Part shown: piece after piece, positions 8,008 to 15,814 of the stretch | Layout: every line of letters starts with the position of its first letter | How positions within the stretch are numbered: position 1 is the first letter of the stretch | Origin: Pantoea agglomerans | GTDB taxonomy: Bacteria > Pseudomonadota > Gammaproteobacteria > Enterobacterales > Enterobacteriaceae | Assembly (NCBI RefSeq): GCF_020149765.1 | Contig: NZ_CP083810.1 | Coordinates: 1 to 64,000, forward strand | Length of the DNA: 64,000 nucleotides | Reading direction: 5' to 3' | Position numbers and translations under genes: made by a program | Notes under the pieces: model-generated | What the model saw: only the letters and a program-made list of their open reading frames with translations | What the model was told of the DNA's origin: nothing | Database searches by the model: none

Positions 8008-8203
8008 ATGGCTAGCCCCCAACAAAATAGACCCCGCTTGTATCAAAAACCGCCTGTAGACGTCACAGCTTTGATTGCAAAACTCAGACAACGCGGTTTG
8101 ACCATTGATGATGAAAGTGCTGCGATAACTGCGCTCACGTTCATAGGTTACTTTCGCCTGCGCGGCTACTGCATTCCATACTATAAAACCACTCAGGAAA
8201 GAG
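8008..8203 (+). pseudogene. Abi_2 (AbiD/AbiF) family gene, N-terminal fragment cut by IS3-family element
   Basis: About 65 residues remain, with the typical N-terminal Abi_2 pattern: LYQKPPVDVTALIAKLRQRG, then the GYFRLRGYCIPYY motif around residues 48-60 that leads into the first HEPN-like helices. Full members have about 300 residues. The frame runs into the left end of an insertion sequence at 8204, and no Abi_2 continuation is visible after the element's right end at 9432, so the insertion was accompanied or followed by a deletion. AbiF proteins are RNA-associated HEPN-type toxins of abortive-infection systems; this copy must be inactive. Confidence 0.8.
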
Positions 8204-8266
8204 TGAATCGCCACGGGTTTAACAGACACCTCCGAGTCATTTAAGATGGCTTAAAGAGAGGTGCCC

Positions 8267-8545
8267 ATGAGCGGTAAGCGTTATCCCGAAGAGTTTAAAA
8301 TTGAAGCAGTCAAACAGGTTGTTGATCGTGGTCATTCTGTTTCCAGCGTTGCAACACGTCTCGATATCACCACCCACAGCCTTTACGCCTGGATAAAGAA
8401 GTACGGTCCGGAATCTTCCACTAATAAAGAACAGTCAGATGCTCAGGCCGAGATCCGCCGTCTCCAGAAAGAGCTGAAGCGGGTTACCGACGAACGGGAC
8501 ATATTAAAAAAAGCCGCGGCGTACTTCGCAAAGCTGTCCGACTGA
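8267..8545 (+). CDS. IS3-family transposase OrfA
   Basis: The product of about 92 residues is a helix-turn-helix protein (start MSGKRYPEEFKIEAVKQV) followed by a leucine-zipper-like segment (about residues 50-85). It recognises the element's terminal repeats and is also the N-terminal part of the OrfAB transposase made by frameshifting. I take the ATG at 8267, which has an AGAGAGG site 6 nt upstream, over the in-frame GTG at 8261. Confidence 0.9.
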   Translation: MSGKRYPEEFKIEAVKQVVDRGHSVSSVATRLDITTHSLYAWIKKYGPESSTNKEQSDAQAEIRRLQKELKRVTDERDILKKAAAYFAKLSD

Positions 8546-9414
8546 GGTACGCCTTTATCCGTGACAACACCTGTTGCTGGCCTGTTCGCCTGCTCTGTCG
8601 GGTGCTGGATGTTCATCCCAGTGGCTTTTACGCCTGGCTTCAGCAGCCGCATTCACAACGCCATCAGGCAGACCTGAGACTGACAGGACAGATTAAACAG
8701 TTCTGGCTGGAATCGGGATGCGTCTATGGTTATCGCAAGATCCATCTGGATCTGCGGGACAGCGGGCAACAGTGCGGAGTGAACCGGGTCTGGCGGCTGA
8801 TGAAACGTGTCGGGATAAAGGCTCAGGTCGGATACCGGAGCCCGCGGGCACGTAAAGGCGAGGCCAGTATCGTGTCGCCCAACAGGCTCCAGCGGCAGTT
8901 CAATCCGGATGCTCCGGATGAGCGTTGGGTAACGGACATAACCTACATCAGGACCCACGAAGGCTGGCTGTATCTTGCCGTGGTTGTTGATCTGTTCTCA
9001 CGCAAAATTATCGGCTGGTCCATGCAATCCCGGATGACAAAGGACATTGTCCTGAACGCACTGCTGATGGCTGTATGGCGGCGTAATCCCCAAAAACAGG
9101 TGCTGGTTCACTCGGATCAGGGCAGTCAGTACACAAGCCATGAGTGGCAGTCGTTCCTGAAATCACACGGCCTGGAGGGCAGCATGAGCCGTCGTGGTAA
9201 CTGCCACGATAATGCGGTTGCAGAAAGCTTTTTCCAGTTATTGAAACGCGAGCGGATAAAGAAAAAGATCTACGGAACGCGGGAAGAAGCCCGCAGCGAT
9301 ATTTTTGATTACATCGAAATGTTTTATAACAGTAAGCGTCGGCATGGTTCGAGCGAGCAAATGCCTCCGGCTGAATATGAAAACCAGTATTATCAACGGC
9401 TCAGAAGTGTCTAG
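8509..9414 (+). CDS. IS3-family transposase OrfB (DDE integrase domain, made as OrfAB fusion)
   Basis: This frame lies -1 to orfA and is open from the A-run at 8506-8512 to the stop at 9414. It contains an HTH_21-type region (YGYRKIHLDL) and an rve catalytic core with WVTDITYI (first Asp), HSDQGSQY (second Asp) and the DNAVAESFF segment with the catalytic Glu. An internal ATG at 8602 could give free OrfB, but the natural product is the OrfAB fusion. All catalytic residues are present, so the element could still be active. Confidence 0.88.
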   Translation, partial: KSRGVLRKAVRLRYAFIRDNTCCWPVRLLCRVLDVHPSGFYAWLQQPHSQRHQADLRLTGQIKQFWLESGCVYGYRKIHLDLRDSGQQCGVNRVWRLMKRVGIKAQVGYRSPRARKGEASIVSPNRLQRQFNPDAPDERWVTDITYIRTHEGWLYLAVVVDLFSRKIIGWSMQSRMTKDIVLNALLMAVWRRNPQKQVLVHSDQGSQYTSHEWQSFLKSHGLEGSMSRRGNCHDNAVAESFFQLLKRERIKKKIYGTREEARSDIFDYIEMFYNSKRRHGSSEQMPPAEYENQYYQRLRSV

Positions 9415-9446
9415 ATTATCCGTGGCGATTCAGTTCAATCAAGCTT

Positions 9447-9737
9447 ATGGAGCACTATTTTGGGTTAATGAGCAACGATGTCGCGGCTCGGCGCAGAATC
9501 GCGGGCATAAAAGTTCGTGCAGGCCGAGGGACCGTTCTCAGCGACGAACAGAGCGCCGAATTATGGGAGATCTGGGCTGCCAATGACAGTAAAACCCTGC
9601 GTTGCGAAACGGATGAAGGTCTGGATTTGATGTTGCTGGCCGCTGAGCAGATGGATATTTCATTGACCGCTATCTGGAATACCATCCTTAAGTGGGAGAG
9701 CGAAAATCTGACAGCTGCAACTCGGAGAAGAGCGTGA
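9447..9737 (+). CDS. Hypothetical protein adjoining the insertion sequence
   Basis: The 96-residue product (or 89 if the second ATG at 9468 is used) is mixed alpha-helical in character and rich in Ala, Glu and Trp in its C-terminal half. No membrane segment, signal peptide or recognised motif is seen. Its ATG is only 15 bp from the right end of the IS3-family element, so its promoter or true N-terminus may have been lost or replaced. A 26-bp GC-rich hairpin follows its stop. It lies between the insertion and a ParE-like gene. I cannot assign a function. Confidence 0.55.
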   Translation: MEHYFGLMSNDVAARRRIAGIKVRAGRGTVLSDEQSAELWEIWAANDSKTLRCETDEGLDLMLLAAEQMDISLTAIWNTILKWESENLTAATRRRA

Positions 9738-9744
9738 TTAAAAG

Positions 9745-9770
9745 CCCGTGCGCGTTTAAACACGCACGGG
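9745..9770 (+). terminator. GC-rich hairpin after the 9447 gene
   Basis: CCCGTGCG (9745-9752) pairs with CGCACGGG (9763-9770) over a 10-nt loop, 8 bases after the stop at 9737. There is no strong T-tract, so termination efficiency is uncertain. Confidence 0.5.
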
Positions 9771-9806
9771 TAGGTATTCACTGTAATCAGTAATGGAGAG
9801 AGAGGC

Positions 9807-10055
9807 ATGCGATTAAACGAAATTATACCCGGTCTTAAAGCACCAGTTACTGTCCCATCTGCCTTACAAAAAAAAGCAGCAGGCGCGGTCAGGCGTTTTT
9901 GGCAGGGTGAGCGCAATTACAAGCGTCTTAATGAGAACCGAACCGGCTACTACAAAATCGATCTAGGGCCGTTCTGGCGTCTGCTCAGCCGTGATGAAGG
10001 ACGCACATGGGAAATGATGAACCATGAACGTTATAACACGGCTATGCGTAACTGA
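9807..10055 (+). CDS. Small basic protein, possibly ParE/RelE-like toxin domain
   Basis: The 82-residue product is strongly basic and contains RFWQGERNYKRL and YYKIDLGPFWRLLSRD, then a C-terminal NHERYN. I recall similar small proteins annotated as ParE-like toxin domain proteins in plasmids and phages of enterobacteria: the pattern of a basic segment followed by a 'vlrigpRyRal'-like strand is comparable. No obvious antitoxin is adjacent unless the 9447 product serves. A GAGAG site precedes the ATG and a strong terminator follows. The assignment is tentative. Confidence 0.5.
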   Translation: MRLNEIIPGLKAPVTVPSALQKKAAGAVRRFWQGERNYKRLNENRTGYYKIDLGPFWRLLSRDEGRTWEMMNHERYNTAMRN

Positions 10056-10068
10056 AATGCAACCAGAG

Positions 10069-10111
10069 TGCTGAGCGATGGCCTTTAACCGGCACAGCGC
10101 TCAGCATTTTT
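10069..10111 (+). terminator. Rho-independent terminator
   Basis: TGCTGAGCG (10069-10077) and CGCTCAGCA (10098-10106) form a 9-bp stem followed by TTTTTG, closing the small gene at 9807-10055. Confidence 0.8.
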
Positions 10112-10129
10112 GTATTCAGAAGGTGAATA

Positions 10130-11320
10130 ATGACATTACCCGATGACAGTCTGATCCAGCAGGCAGTCACAAAAATGATTAACCGTTTAACAGCCCGGTC
10201 AGCAGGAGAACAAAATAGCTTTGTTCGCGGCGGACTGTTATTTACTGGCAATATTCAGGATGCCATGCCTCGCCGGTTACTGCTCGACCATCGCCTTTCT
10301 CCACTGGATAAAATGGGCTGGATAATTATCCGGCTGCATGCTCTGAGTAACGATGGGGCGGTCTTCCCGTCTTATGAAGAATTGCAGTTACAGCTGGCTA
10401 CGCCCGGGAAAGGGCGGGCATCAAAAGAAACAGTTAGCCGTGTACTGCTGATGTTGCGTCTGACAGGCTGGCTCAGCCTTTGTAAACGTGTCCGGGATGA
10501 GAAAGGGCGGATAAGGGGAAATATCTATGCACAGCACGATGAGCCCTTAACTTTTGCTGACGCTGAAATGTTTGATCCGCACTGGCTTAAAACTGTTGCT
10601 GAAGCCTGCCTTAGTGGTAATCGCACCATTTGCACTACTGCCCGATCTATCATCAGTGAAATCCGGCTCGATCCCGCAATGAGTCATCATCGCAGCCACC
10701 TTCAGCTGATTGAGAGCCGTCTTGGCTCAGCACAGACACCTGGAGAAATGGCCAGCCGGTCTAAATGTAATCCAGCTAGCAATATACCACCGGGTCCGGC
10801 ATCCGAACGCAGCATAAAAAAGCCCGCTATTAATCCATGTTCGGATTCCGAACACAGTGATGATTCAGGGAATAGTAGCCGCGTTCGGAATCCGAACAGT
10901 TACGTACGTAGTTTTACTAAAAACACAGATAATACATACGTAACCCGTTCGGTCACCTTACCAGATGAATTTGCGCTTCTGCTCAAACAGGAAGACAGGG
11001 ACATGGTGAACCGCCAGCTTCAGGCGCTGTCGGCAGAACAGTCTGTACTGGTGTTATCAAATGTTGCCCGTGCTCAGCGTGAGGGTAGTCTTCAGAATCC
11101 GCTTGGCTGGTTGCTTACCGTGCTAAAAAAAGCCCGTCGGGGCGAGTTATACCCTTCAGAAGGTGTACGCGGCTCCTCAGAGCAAGCTCACTTCAGTTCT
11201 CGTCCTGAATTACGCCCCTTTCAGCCTTCTAAACCTCAGCAACGTCAGTCATGCAGCGAAGAGCGGGTCAGAGAGATCATTCAGAACCTGCGTTCGCATG
11301 TAGGCTCCCGGAAGAAATAA
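10130..11320 (+). CDS. STY4528-family element replication protein
   Basis: The 396-residue protein resembles the STY4528 'pathogenicity island replication protein' family found at this place in SPI-7/PFGI-type elements. The N-terminal 170 residues carry a conserved region (LDHRLSPLDKMGWIIIRLHA) and a winged-helix-like segment in which KETVSRVLLMLRLTGWLS looks like a recognition helix and wing, as in replication or conditional-transcription proteins. A Ser/Asn/Pro-rich linker of low complexity (about residues 205-270) joins it to a C-terminal alpha-helical part. It starts the block of replication and processing genes (TIGR03761, TopB, DUF3577, SSB). A role in starting or supporting element replication is known only by family name. 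Confidence 0.78.
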   Translation: MTLPDDSLIQQAVTKMINRLTARSAGEQNSFVRGGLLFTGNIQDAMPRRLLLDHRLSPLDKMGWIIIRLHALSNDGAVFPSYEELQLQLATPGKGRASKETVSRVLLMLRLTGWLSLCKRVRDEKGRIRGNIYAQHDEPLTFADAEMFDPHWLKTVAEACLSGNRTICTTARSIISEIRLDPAMSHHRSHLQLIESRLGSAQTPGEMASRSKCNPASNIPPGPASERSIKKPAINPCSDSEHSDDSGNSSRVRNPNSYVRSFTKNTDNTYVTRSVTLPDEFALLLKQEDRDMVNRQLQALSAEQSVLVLSNVARAQREGSLQNPLGWLLTVLKKARRGELYPSEGVRGSSEQAHFSSRPELRPFQPSKPQQRQSCSEERVREIIQNLRSHVGSRKK

Positions 11321-11389
11321 TGACTCCCATACCCCGTTGCGCTGGCAGAGGTTATAGACAACACAAGTGATGGATAAAAAACAAACAGC

Positions 11390-11443
11390 GTTGCCCGTGG
11401 CAACAGCGATTAAAAAGCGAGCAGTGTTGCCACGGGCAACACT
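11390..11443. repeat. Two GTTGCC-NNN-GGCAAC palindromes
   Basis: GTTGCCCGTGGCAAC lies at 11390-11404 and GTTGCCACGGGCAAC at 11426-11440, the second extended to 10-bp arms at 11423-11443. Their starts are 36 bp apart. The gap from 11321 to 11579 has no gene. They may be a regulator's operators or paired hairpins upstream of the TIGR03761 gene. Confidence 0.55.
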
Positions 11444-11579
11444 GTACGGAAAACAAATTCCCCCTGCCAACGATCAAATTTTGAGTTTTGAAAATCTGAT
11501 TTCGAATTGTTTACGGTCCTCTCAGGAATGAGGATCCCCCTTAAATTAACGCGAAGCCTTTGCCAATCAGGAGACAGCC

Positions 11580-12293
11580 ATGGCCGAACAGATGAATACC
11601 GAGACTGCACCGTTACGATCTGGCGGATTAACATCCACGTTAACAGTAGAACTTCACTCACATTACGCCATCAGGTTATGGGAAGGGCGTAGTCGTTCAG
11701 ATGAGAAATCATCCGCAGAAAAACGTCCAAAAATCATTGGAATGCCGGAGGTCATTTCCCGGGCAGGTTATGCAGGGCGAGATGCAGCAGCTGGCAACCC
11801 TTATGGTGATGAGCTGCTGGTAAGGCTTGAAGAAGCTATTGTTCAGGCCACGGCAACGATGGAAAGCCATATCCAGACTGTAGAGAAGATTATTGCTGCA
11901 GTGCCGCCTGGCATCAAAATGTCTGATCCTGCCTCCACTGATCCGCTGAACCTTGACGTGTTCAGCCGCTCTCCGCTGGGCTACCGCTGTGTCTGGTTAC
12001 TGATTCATTATGACCGGCTGGCGTTGAAAACATTTCAGGCATTTCACTACGGCCTGATTTCCCGCTCCCAGCGGGACCAGCTTCTGGAAAAGGGCAGTAA
12101 GGCAGTACGGAGCGTATATGGTCTGATACAGAACTACCGGACTATGCCGGTTACGTATGACGACATTCGTAATAAAACAGAGCGGGGGCTGGCTGCAATC
12201 AGCCGCCTTGGCGAACCCGATCCGGCCATCATGTCAGGTAAAAAACGTTCTTCATTCTCTTCACTTAACGCTATTACCTCTGAGGAAGATTAA
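11580..12293 (+). CDS. TIGR03761-family integrating conjugative element protein (PFL_4669 type)
   Basis: The 237-residue protein matches my recollection of the TIGR03761 family: an N-terminal strand-rich part with LHSHYAIRLWEGR, the conserved VISRAGYAGRDAAAGNPYGDE region (about residues 58-80), and an alpha-helical remainder ending in a region with SRSPLGYRCVWLLIHYDRL. It is soluble with no signal peptide. The gene always lies between the STY4528-like gene and topB in these elements and belongs to the DNA-processing part. Its biochemical role is unknown. A CAGGAG ribosome binding site precedes the ATG. Confidence 0.82.
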   Translation: MAEQMNTETAPLRSGGLTSTLTVELHSHYAIRLWEGRSRSDEKSSAEKRPKIIGMPEVISRAGYAGRDAAAGNPYGDELLVRLEEAIVQATATMESHIQTVEKIIAAVPPGIKMSDPASTDPLNLDVFSRSPLGYRCVWLLIHYDRLALKTFQAFHYGLISRSQRDQLLEKGSKAVRSVYGLIQNYRTMPVTYDDIRNKTERGLAAISRLGEPDPAIMSGKKRSSFSSLNAITSEED

Positions 12294-12294
12294 T

Positions 12295-12864
12295 TTGAAA
12301 CGCATCGTTACTACGTGCCTTTTCTGTGCCCTGCTTACCGGCTGTGCCAGTACGGACTTTGCCGGTATTAACAAAAATATCAGCGATACAGCTTTCAGCA
12401 TCAGTAAAACGCTGCGCGGTGATAATACCGGATCCGGCTCTATGGATTCGGGGAACGGTATGCCTGTGCTGAGGAAAGCAGGTAGCGCAGCCACTCAAAG
12501 CGCCAGTAAACAGTTCAGCGTGCCGGTAGATATTGATACTGCAGCCGCGCGTCTGAAACGCCACTATGGCTACATAAGCCATGAGGAAATTGAGCGCATC
12601 CGCGCAAAAGACCGCAATAGCCGATGGAGTGCAGCTGCCATAGAGGATGCGCATCCCGTATGGGAAGCTGTTCCGGGAAGCTTCTATCGTATGGGGAGCG
12701 ACACAGGTGACAGCGATCACATGGACATTGAGCTTGAAAAAAACGGAGCTGGCACTCGGGTGTATGTAACGTATAAATCACCCGTTGCTTCTCACCTCGC
12801 GGGTAGCGCCTTTGAAGGTGTTATCACGCAGGTCCGTCAGGTGGCATCTGGTCAGGGTCGTTAA
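12295..12864 (+). CDS. Small lipoprotein of the element
   Basis: I choose a TTG start at 12295, one base after the upstream stop, because it gives a textbook lipoprotein signal: MKRIV, a hydrophobic core, and the lipobox LLTGCA with Cys at about residue 17. TAAT between stop and start and an upstream GAGGAAG ribosome binding site support this. The mature protein of about 170 residues has an N-terminal Ser/Gly-rich stretch and a C-terminal alpha/beta domain with several YxxM/MD patterns. It belongs to no family that I can name. Location in the cell envelope is likely; its position inside the replication block rather than the transfer block is odd but is common in this type of element. Confidence 0.72.
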   Translation: MKRIVTTCLFCALLTGCASTDFAGINKNISDTAFSISKTLRGDNTGSGSMDSGNGMPVLRKAGSAATQSASKQFSVPVDIDTAAARLKRHYGYISHEEIERIRAKDRNSRWSAAAIEDAHPVWEAVPGSFYRMGSDTGDSDHMDIELEKNGAGTRVYVTYKSPVASHLAGSAFEGVITQVRQVASGQGR

Positions 12865-12879
12865 CTAGGGGAGGTCAGC

Positions 12880-14946
12880 ATGCAGCTTTATCTGTGTGAA
12901 AAGCCATCCCAGGCGAAGGATATTGCCCGCGTGCTCGGCGTCAGCCAGCGCGGGCAGGGGTGCATAACCGGCGGTGATATTACGGTGACCTGGGCAATCG
13001 GGCACCTGCTGGAGACGGCTACCCCGGAAACGTATGGTGAGCAGTTTGGGCGCCCATGGCGAACCGATGTGCTGCCGATCATTCCCGACCGCTGGCAGAT
13101 GACGGTTAAAAAAGACACAGTTGACCAGTTTAACGTGATTAAAAAGCTGCTGAAGCAAGCGCGTGAGGTGGTAATCGCTACCGATGCCGATCGTGAAGGT
13201 GAAGTAATCGCGCGGGAGCTGATGGAGTTCTGCAATTACACCGGTGCCGTTCGGCGCCTGTGGCTGTCTGCTCTGGACGAAGCCAGCATTAAGAAAGCTC
13301 TGAACAATATGCTGTCAGGTGATAAAACTGAAAAATTGTATCAGGCCGGCGTCGGGCGCTCCCGGGCAGACTGGCTGATTGGAATGAATCTGACGCGGCT
13401 TTATACCCTGAAGGCCAGTGAAGCAGGGGTGTCAGAGGTATTTTCCGTCGGACGGATGCAGACTCCTACGCTTGCAATAGTTGTTAATCGGGATCTGGCG
13501 ATTGCCGGCTTCGTTCCTAAACCCTGGTGGCAGGTCAGGGCGCTGCTGGAAAAGGATGGCATTCGTTTTGAGGCAGAGTGGGTAGCCGCAGAGCAATACT
13601 GTGACGAAGATAAACGCTGTGTGAATCAGCAAATTGCTCAGGCTGTTCAGCAGCTTTGCCAGAAAGCTGGCACCGGCAGTGTAATCTCTGCTGAAAAGAA
13701 ACGCGAAAAAACGCCGGCTCCGCTATGTTTCGACCTCGGCAAACTTCAGGAAGTCTGTAATCTGAAGTGGGGATTTGGTGCCAATGAGGTGTTGTCCATC
13801 GCGCAGTCACTGTATGAAACCTATAAAGCAACGACGTACCCACGTACTGACTGCGGTTATCTGCCACTTTCCATGCGTGAAGAAGCTAAAAGTGTGCTTC
13901 AGGCCATACAGCAATCAGATCCAGGTATAGCATCTGAGATTGCGCGACTTGATACCACGTTTAACTCCCGCATCTGGAATGATAAGAAAATCACTGCGCA
14001 CCATGCCATTATCCCTACACCCCAGCCATTTGACATTGCACGACTGAGCGAAAAAGAGCTTAAGGTCTATTCGCTGATCCGGCTTCATTACCTGGCGCAG
14101 TTTATGCCGCTGCAGGAAAGCGACGTCACTAACGCTACGTTTAATATCGGTAACCAGCTTTTCCGCACGCGTGGCCGCGTCATAGTGATCCCTGGCTGGA
14201 AGGAGCTGTTTGGCGGTCAGACGGAAGAAGTTGATGAAGACAGCGGTGAATCTGGCGCGCAACTGCCTGTTCTTGAACAGGGAAGCGTCAGCCAGGTTTC
14301 CGGCGCCGTGGTCAAAGATAATATGACCAAAGCGCCGCCACACCATACTGAGGGCACGTTAATCGCCGCAATGAAAAACGCAGCCAGCCTGGTAACGGAT
14401 CCTCAGCTGAAAAAAGTGCTGCGCGATAATGCGGGGCTGGGCACAGAAGCCACGCGAAGTGGCGTGCTGGAAACGCTGTTTAAACGACATTATCTGGAGA
14501 AAAAAGGAAAGTTTATTCATGCCACGCAGATGGCGCGCGAACTTATCGCAGCACTGCCTGACACGCTGACCAGTCCGGGCATGACCGCATTGTGGGAGCA
14601 AGCCCTGGACGATATCGCCCAGGGTAAAAGCGGACTCAGCGAATTTATGCAGAAACAAAGTCACTGGACCCGGCATCTTATTGATAAAGGGAAATCCACT
14701 GCCTTTAAGGTGACGGTGCCGATCGGACCAGCCTGCCCGGAATGCGGTAAACCCACGCGCCAGCGCACGGGAAAAAACGGGAAATTCTGGAGCTGCACGC
14801 AGTATCCGGATTGTAAAGGGATCGTTGGTGAGTCTAACCGGAAAACCCGGCGAAAAGCTGCGGGAAAGACCCGAAAAGCCGGCACGGTACAGAAGGGCGC
14901 GGGATCAGCTCCGGCAGTCCTGAATCTGCAGGGCGGTAAGGGTTGA
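12880..14946 (+). CDS. topB: DNA topoisomerase III (type IA)
   Basis: The 688-residue protein has an N-terminal Toprim domain (LYLCEKPSQAKDIA at the start and ATDADREGEVIARE at about residues 106-119, the metal-binding acidic triad). The catalytic motif TTYPRTDCGYL follows with the nucleophile at Tyr320. At the C-terminus (about residues 618-645) is a Cys4 zinc-finger motif (CPECGKP, then CTQYPDCKG) and a Lys/Arg-rich tail. Topo III decatenates DNA and is a fixed member of SPI-7-type elements, where it is thought to assist element replication or transfer. It begins 16 bp after the lipoprotein stop with a GGGGAGG site. Confidence 0.95.
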   Translation: MQLYLCEKPSQAKDIARVLGVSQRGQGCITGGDITVTWAIGHLLETATPETYGEQFGRPWRTDVLPIIPDRWQMTVKKDTVDQFNVIKKLLKQAREVVIATDADREGEVIARELMEFCNYTGAVRRLWLSALDEASIKKALNNMLSGDKTEKLYQAGVGRSRADWLIGMNLTRLYTLKASEAGVSEVFSVGRMQTPTLAIVVNRDLAIAGFVPKPWWQVRALLEKDGIRFEAEWVAAEQYCDEDKRCVNQQIAQAVQQLCQKAGTGSVISAEKKREKTPAPLCFDLGKLQEVCNLKWGFGANEVLSIAQSLYETYKATTYPRTDCGYLPLSMREEAKSVLQAIQQSDPGIASEIARLDTTFNSRIWNDKKITAHHAIIPTPQPFDIARLSEKELKVYSLIRLHYLAQFMPLQESDVTNATFNIGNQLFRTRGRVIVIPGWKELFGGQTEEVDEDSGESGAQLPVLEQGSVSQVSGAVVKDNMTKAPPHHTEGTLIAAMKNAASLVTDPQLKKVLRDNAGLGTEATRSGVLETLFKRHYLEKKGKFIHATQMARELIAALPDTLTSPGMTALWEQALDDIAQGKSGLSEFMQKQSHWTRHLIDKGKSTAFKVTVPIGPACPECGKPTRQRTGKNGKFWSCTQYPDCKGIVGESNRKTRRKAAGKTRKAGTVQKGAGSAPAVLNLQGGKG

Positions 14947-15173
14947 CAATGGCGAACATTGGCTCAAAAATGAACGTGCTTGTCTGTCGTCTATGACGAC
15001 CACCAATGATTCATTAGCCTGAGAGAATCGCCTTCGGGTGGCTGAACATAACACTCCTGTAGCCTGAAAGGGAGAACACATTTGTGTGGTAAATCTGCTC
15101 GCCTTTGGAAGCAGATATCGTCAATTAAGGCTCCTATTGCCCGGCGATGAAGGTACATTCAACTATCAAGACA

Positions 15174-15222
15174 GTCAGAATTTAGCTGATTCTGACTCCC
15201 CGACGGGAATACTTCTCCCGTC
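15174..15222 (+). promoter_or_regulatory. Tandem-hairpin leader before the DUF3577 gene
   Basis: In the 329-bp gene-free stretch 14947-15275 two perfect stems lie back to back: GTCAGAAT (15174-15181) with ATTCTGAC (15189-15196), then GACGGGA (15202-15208) with TCCCGTC (15216-15222). They are followed by a short run of T and the start codon at 15276. They would form in the 5' leader of the DUF3577-ssb transcript and could act as an attenuator or protein-binding leader. Nothing else stands out in the stretch. Confidence 0.5.
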
Positions 15223-15275
15223 AGGGCAGAAGTTTTCTCCGTCGAACCAATTTTGACCTCCATGGAGAAAACATC

Positions 15276-15758
15276 ATGTCTGCACCTAACTCATCTTCTG
15301 CCAACAACAACGGCAAATCTAAAGACTACTTCAACCTGACCATCAACGGTCTGGGATATCTCAGTAACGTTCGCCAAGTTAATGCGCAGACCGGAACCTT
15401 TATCAGTTGCGTGATTAACGCATTGTCAGGTCCGAGTGACAGCCCTTCTTATGTGCGTTTCGATGTCACCGTTGCCGGCAAAGAAGCCAGCAGCCTCATT
15501 AACCGTTGTCAGAAAGCGGTGGATGAAGATAAGAAAGTGCTGATTGGCTTCGTTCTCAGCAACCCATCAACGGACATTTTTCAGTTGAAAAATGGTGAGC
15601 ATGCCGGTGAAAGCCGCGTCAGTCTGAAAGCCCGCCTGATTAAGGTGGACTGGATCAAGATAGGTCAGGACATGGTCTACAAGACTGAACGCGCTGAACC
15701 GCAACAGGCACAGAATGCTGCTTCTCAGCAGCAATCCTACGCCGAGAATTCATTCTGA
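15276..15758 (+). CDS. DUF3577 / STY4534-family element replication protein
   Basis: The 160-residue protein has the DUF3577 signature: [19 protein letters not shown] after a polar Ser/Asn-rich start, then a beta-rich body with [14 protein letters not shown], and a Gln-rich tail. Proteins of this family resemble single-strand-binding OB folds and are labelled ICE replication proteins (STY4534). It lies between topB and ssb with a TGGAGAAAA site before the ATG, and is 56 bp from ssb with which it probably shares a transcript. The DNA-binding role is inferred. Confidence 0.83.
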   Translation: MSAPNSSSANNNGKSKDYFNLTINGLGYLSNVRQVNAQTGTFISCVINALSGPSDSPSYVRFDVTVAGKEASSLINRCQKAVDEDKKVLIGFVLSNPSTDIFQLKNGEHAGESRVSLKARLIKVDWIKIGQDMVYKTERAEPQQAQNAASQQQSYAENSF

Positions 15759-15814
15759 TTGCCAACCAAAACCTGCTTTTCACTGAGCAGGTTTTTCCCC
15801 TTAAGGAGCATGCT

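Larger units (their letters stand above)
8204..9432 (+). mobile_element. IS3-family insertion sequence (1229 bp)
   Basis: The ends are imperfect inverted repeats that share the outer 13 bases TGAATCGCCACGG (8204-8216, and the complement ending at 9432) and a further inner GACAC match. Inside are two overlapping transposase frames with a slippery run of seven A before G at 8506-8513, consistent with programmed -1 frameshifting. The 3-bp flanks (GAG on the left, GTT on the right) do not match, so no target duplication is visible. This agrees with the missing distal part of the abi gene and points to a deletion or rearrangement at one end. Confidence 0.9.

Noticed and set aside
8201..9435. 3-bp target duplication of the IS3-family element
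   Set aside because: GAG on the left and GTT on the right do not match, so none can be claimed.
12157..12294. Upstream extension of the lipoprotein reading frame
   Set aside because: It overlaps the TIGR03761 gene in another frame, and a lipoprotein signal starts cleanly at the TTG at 12295.
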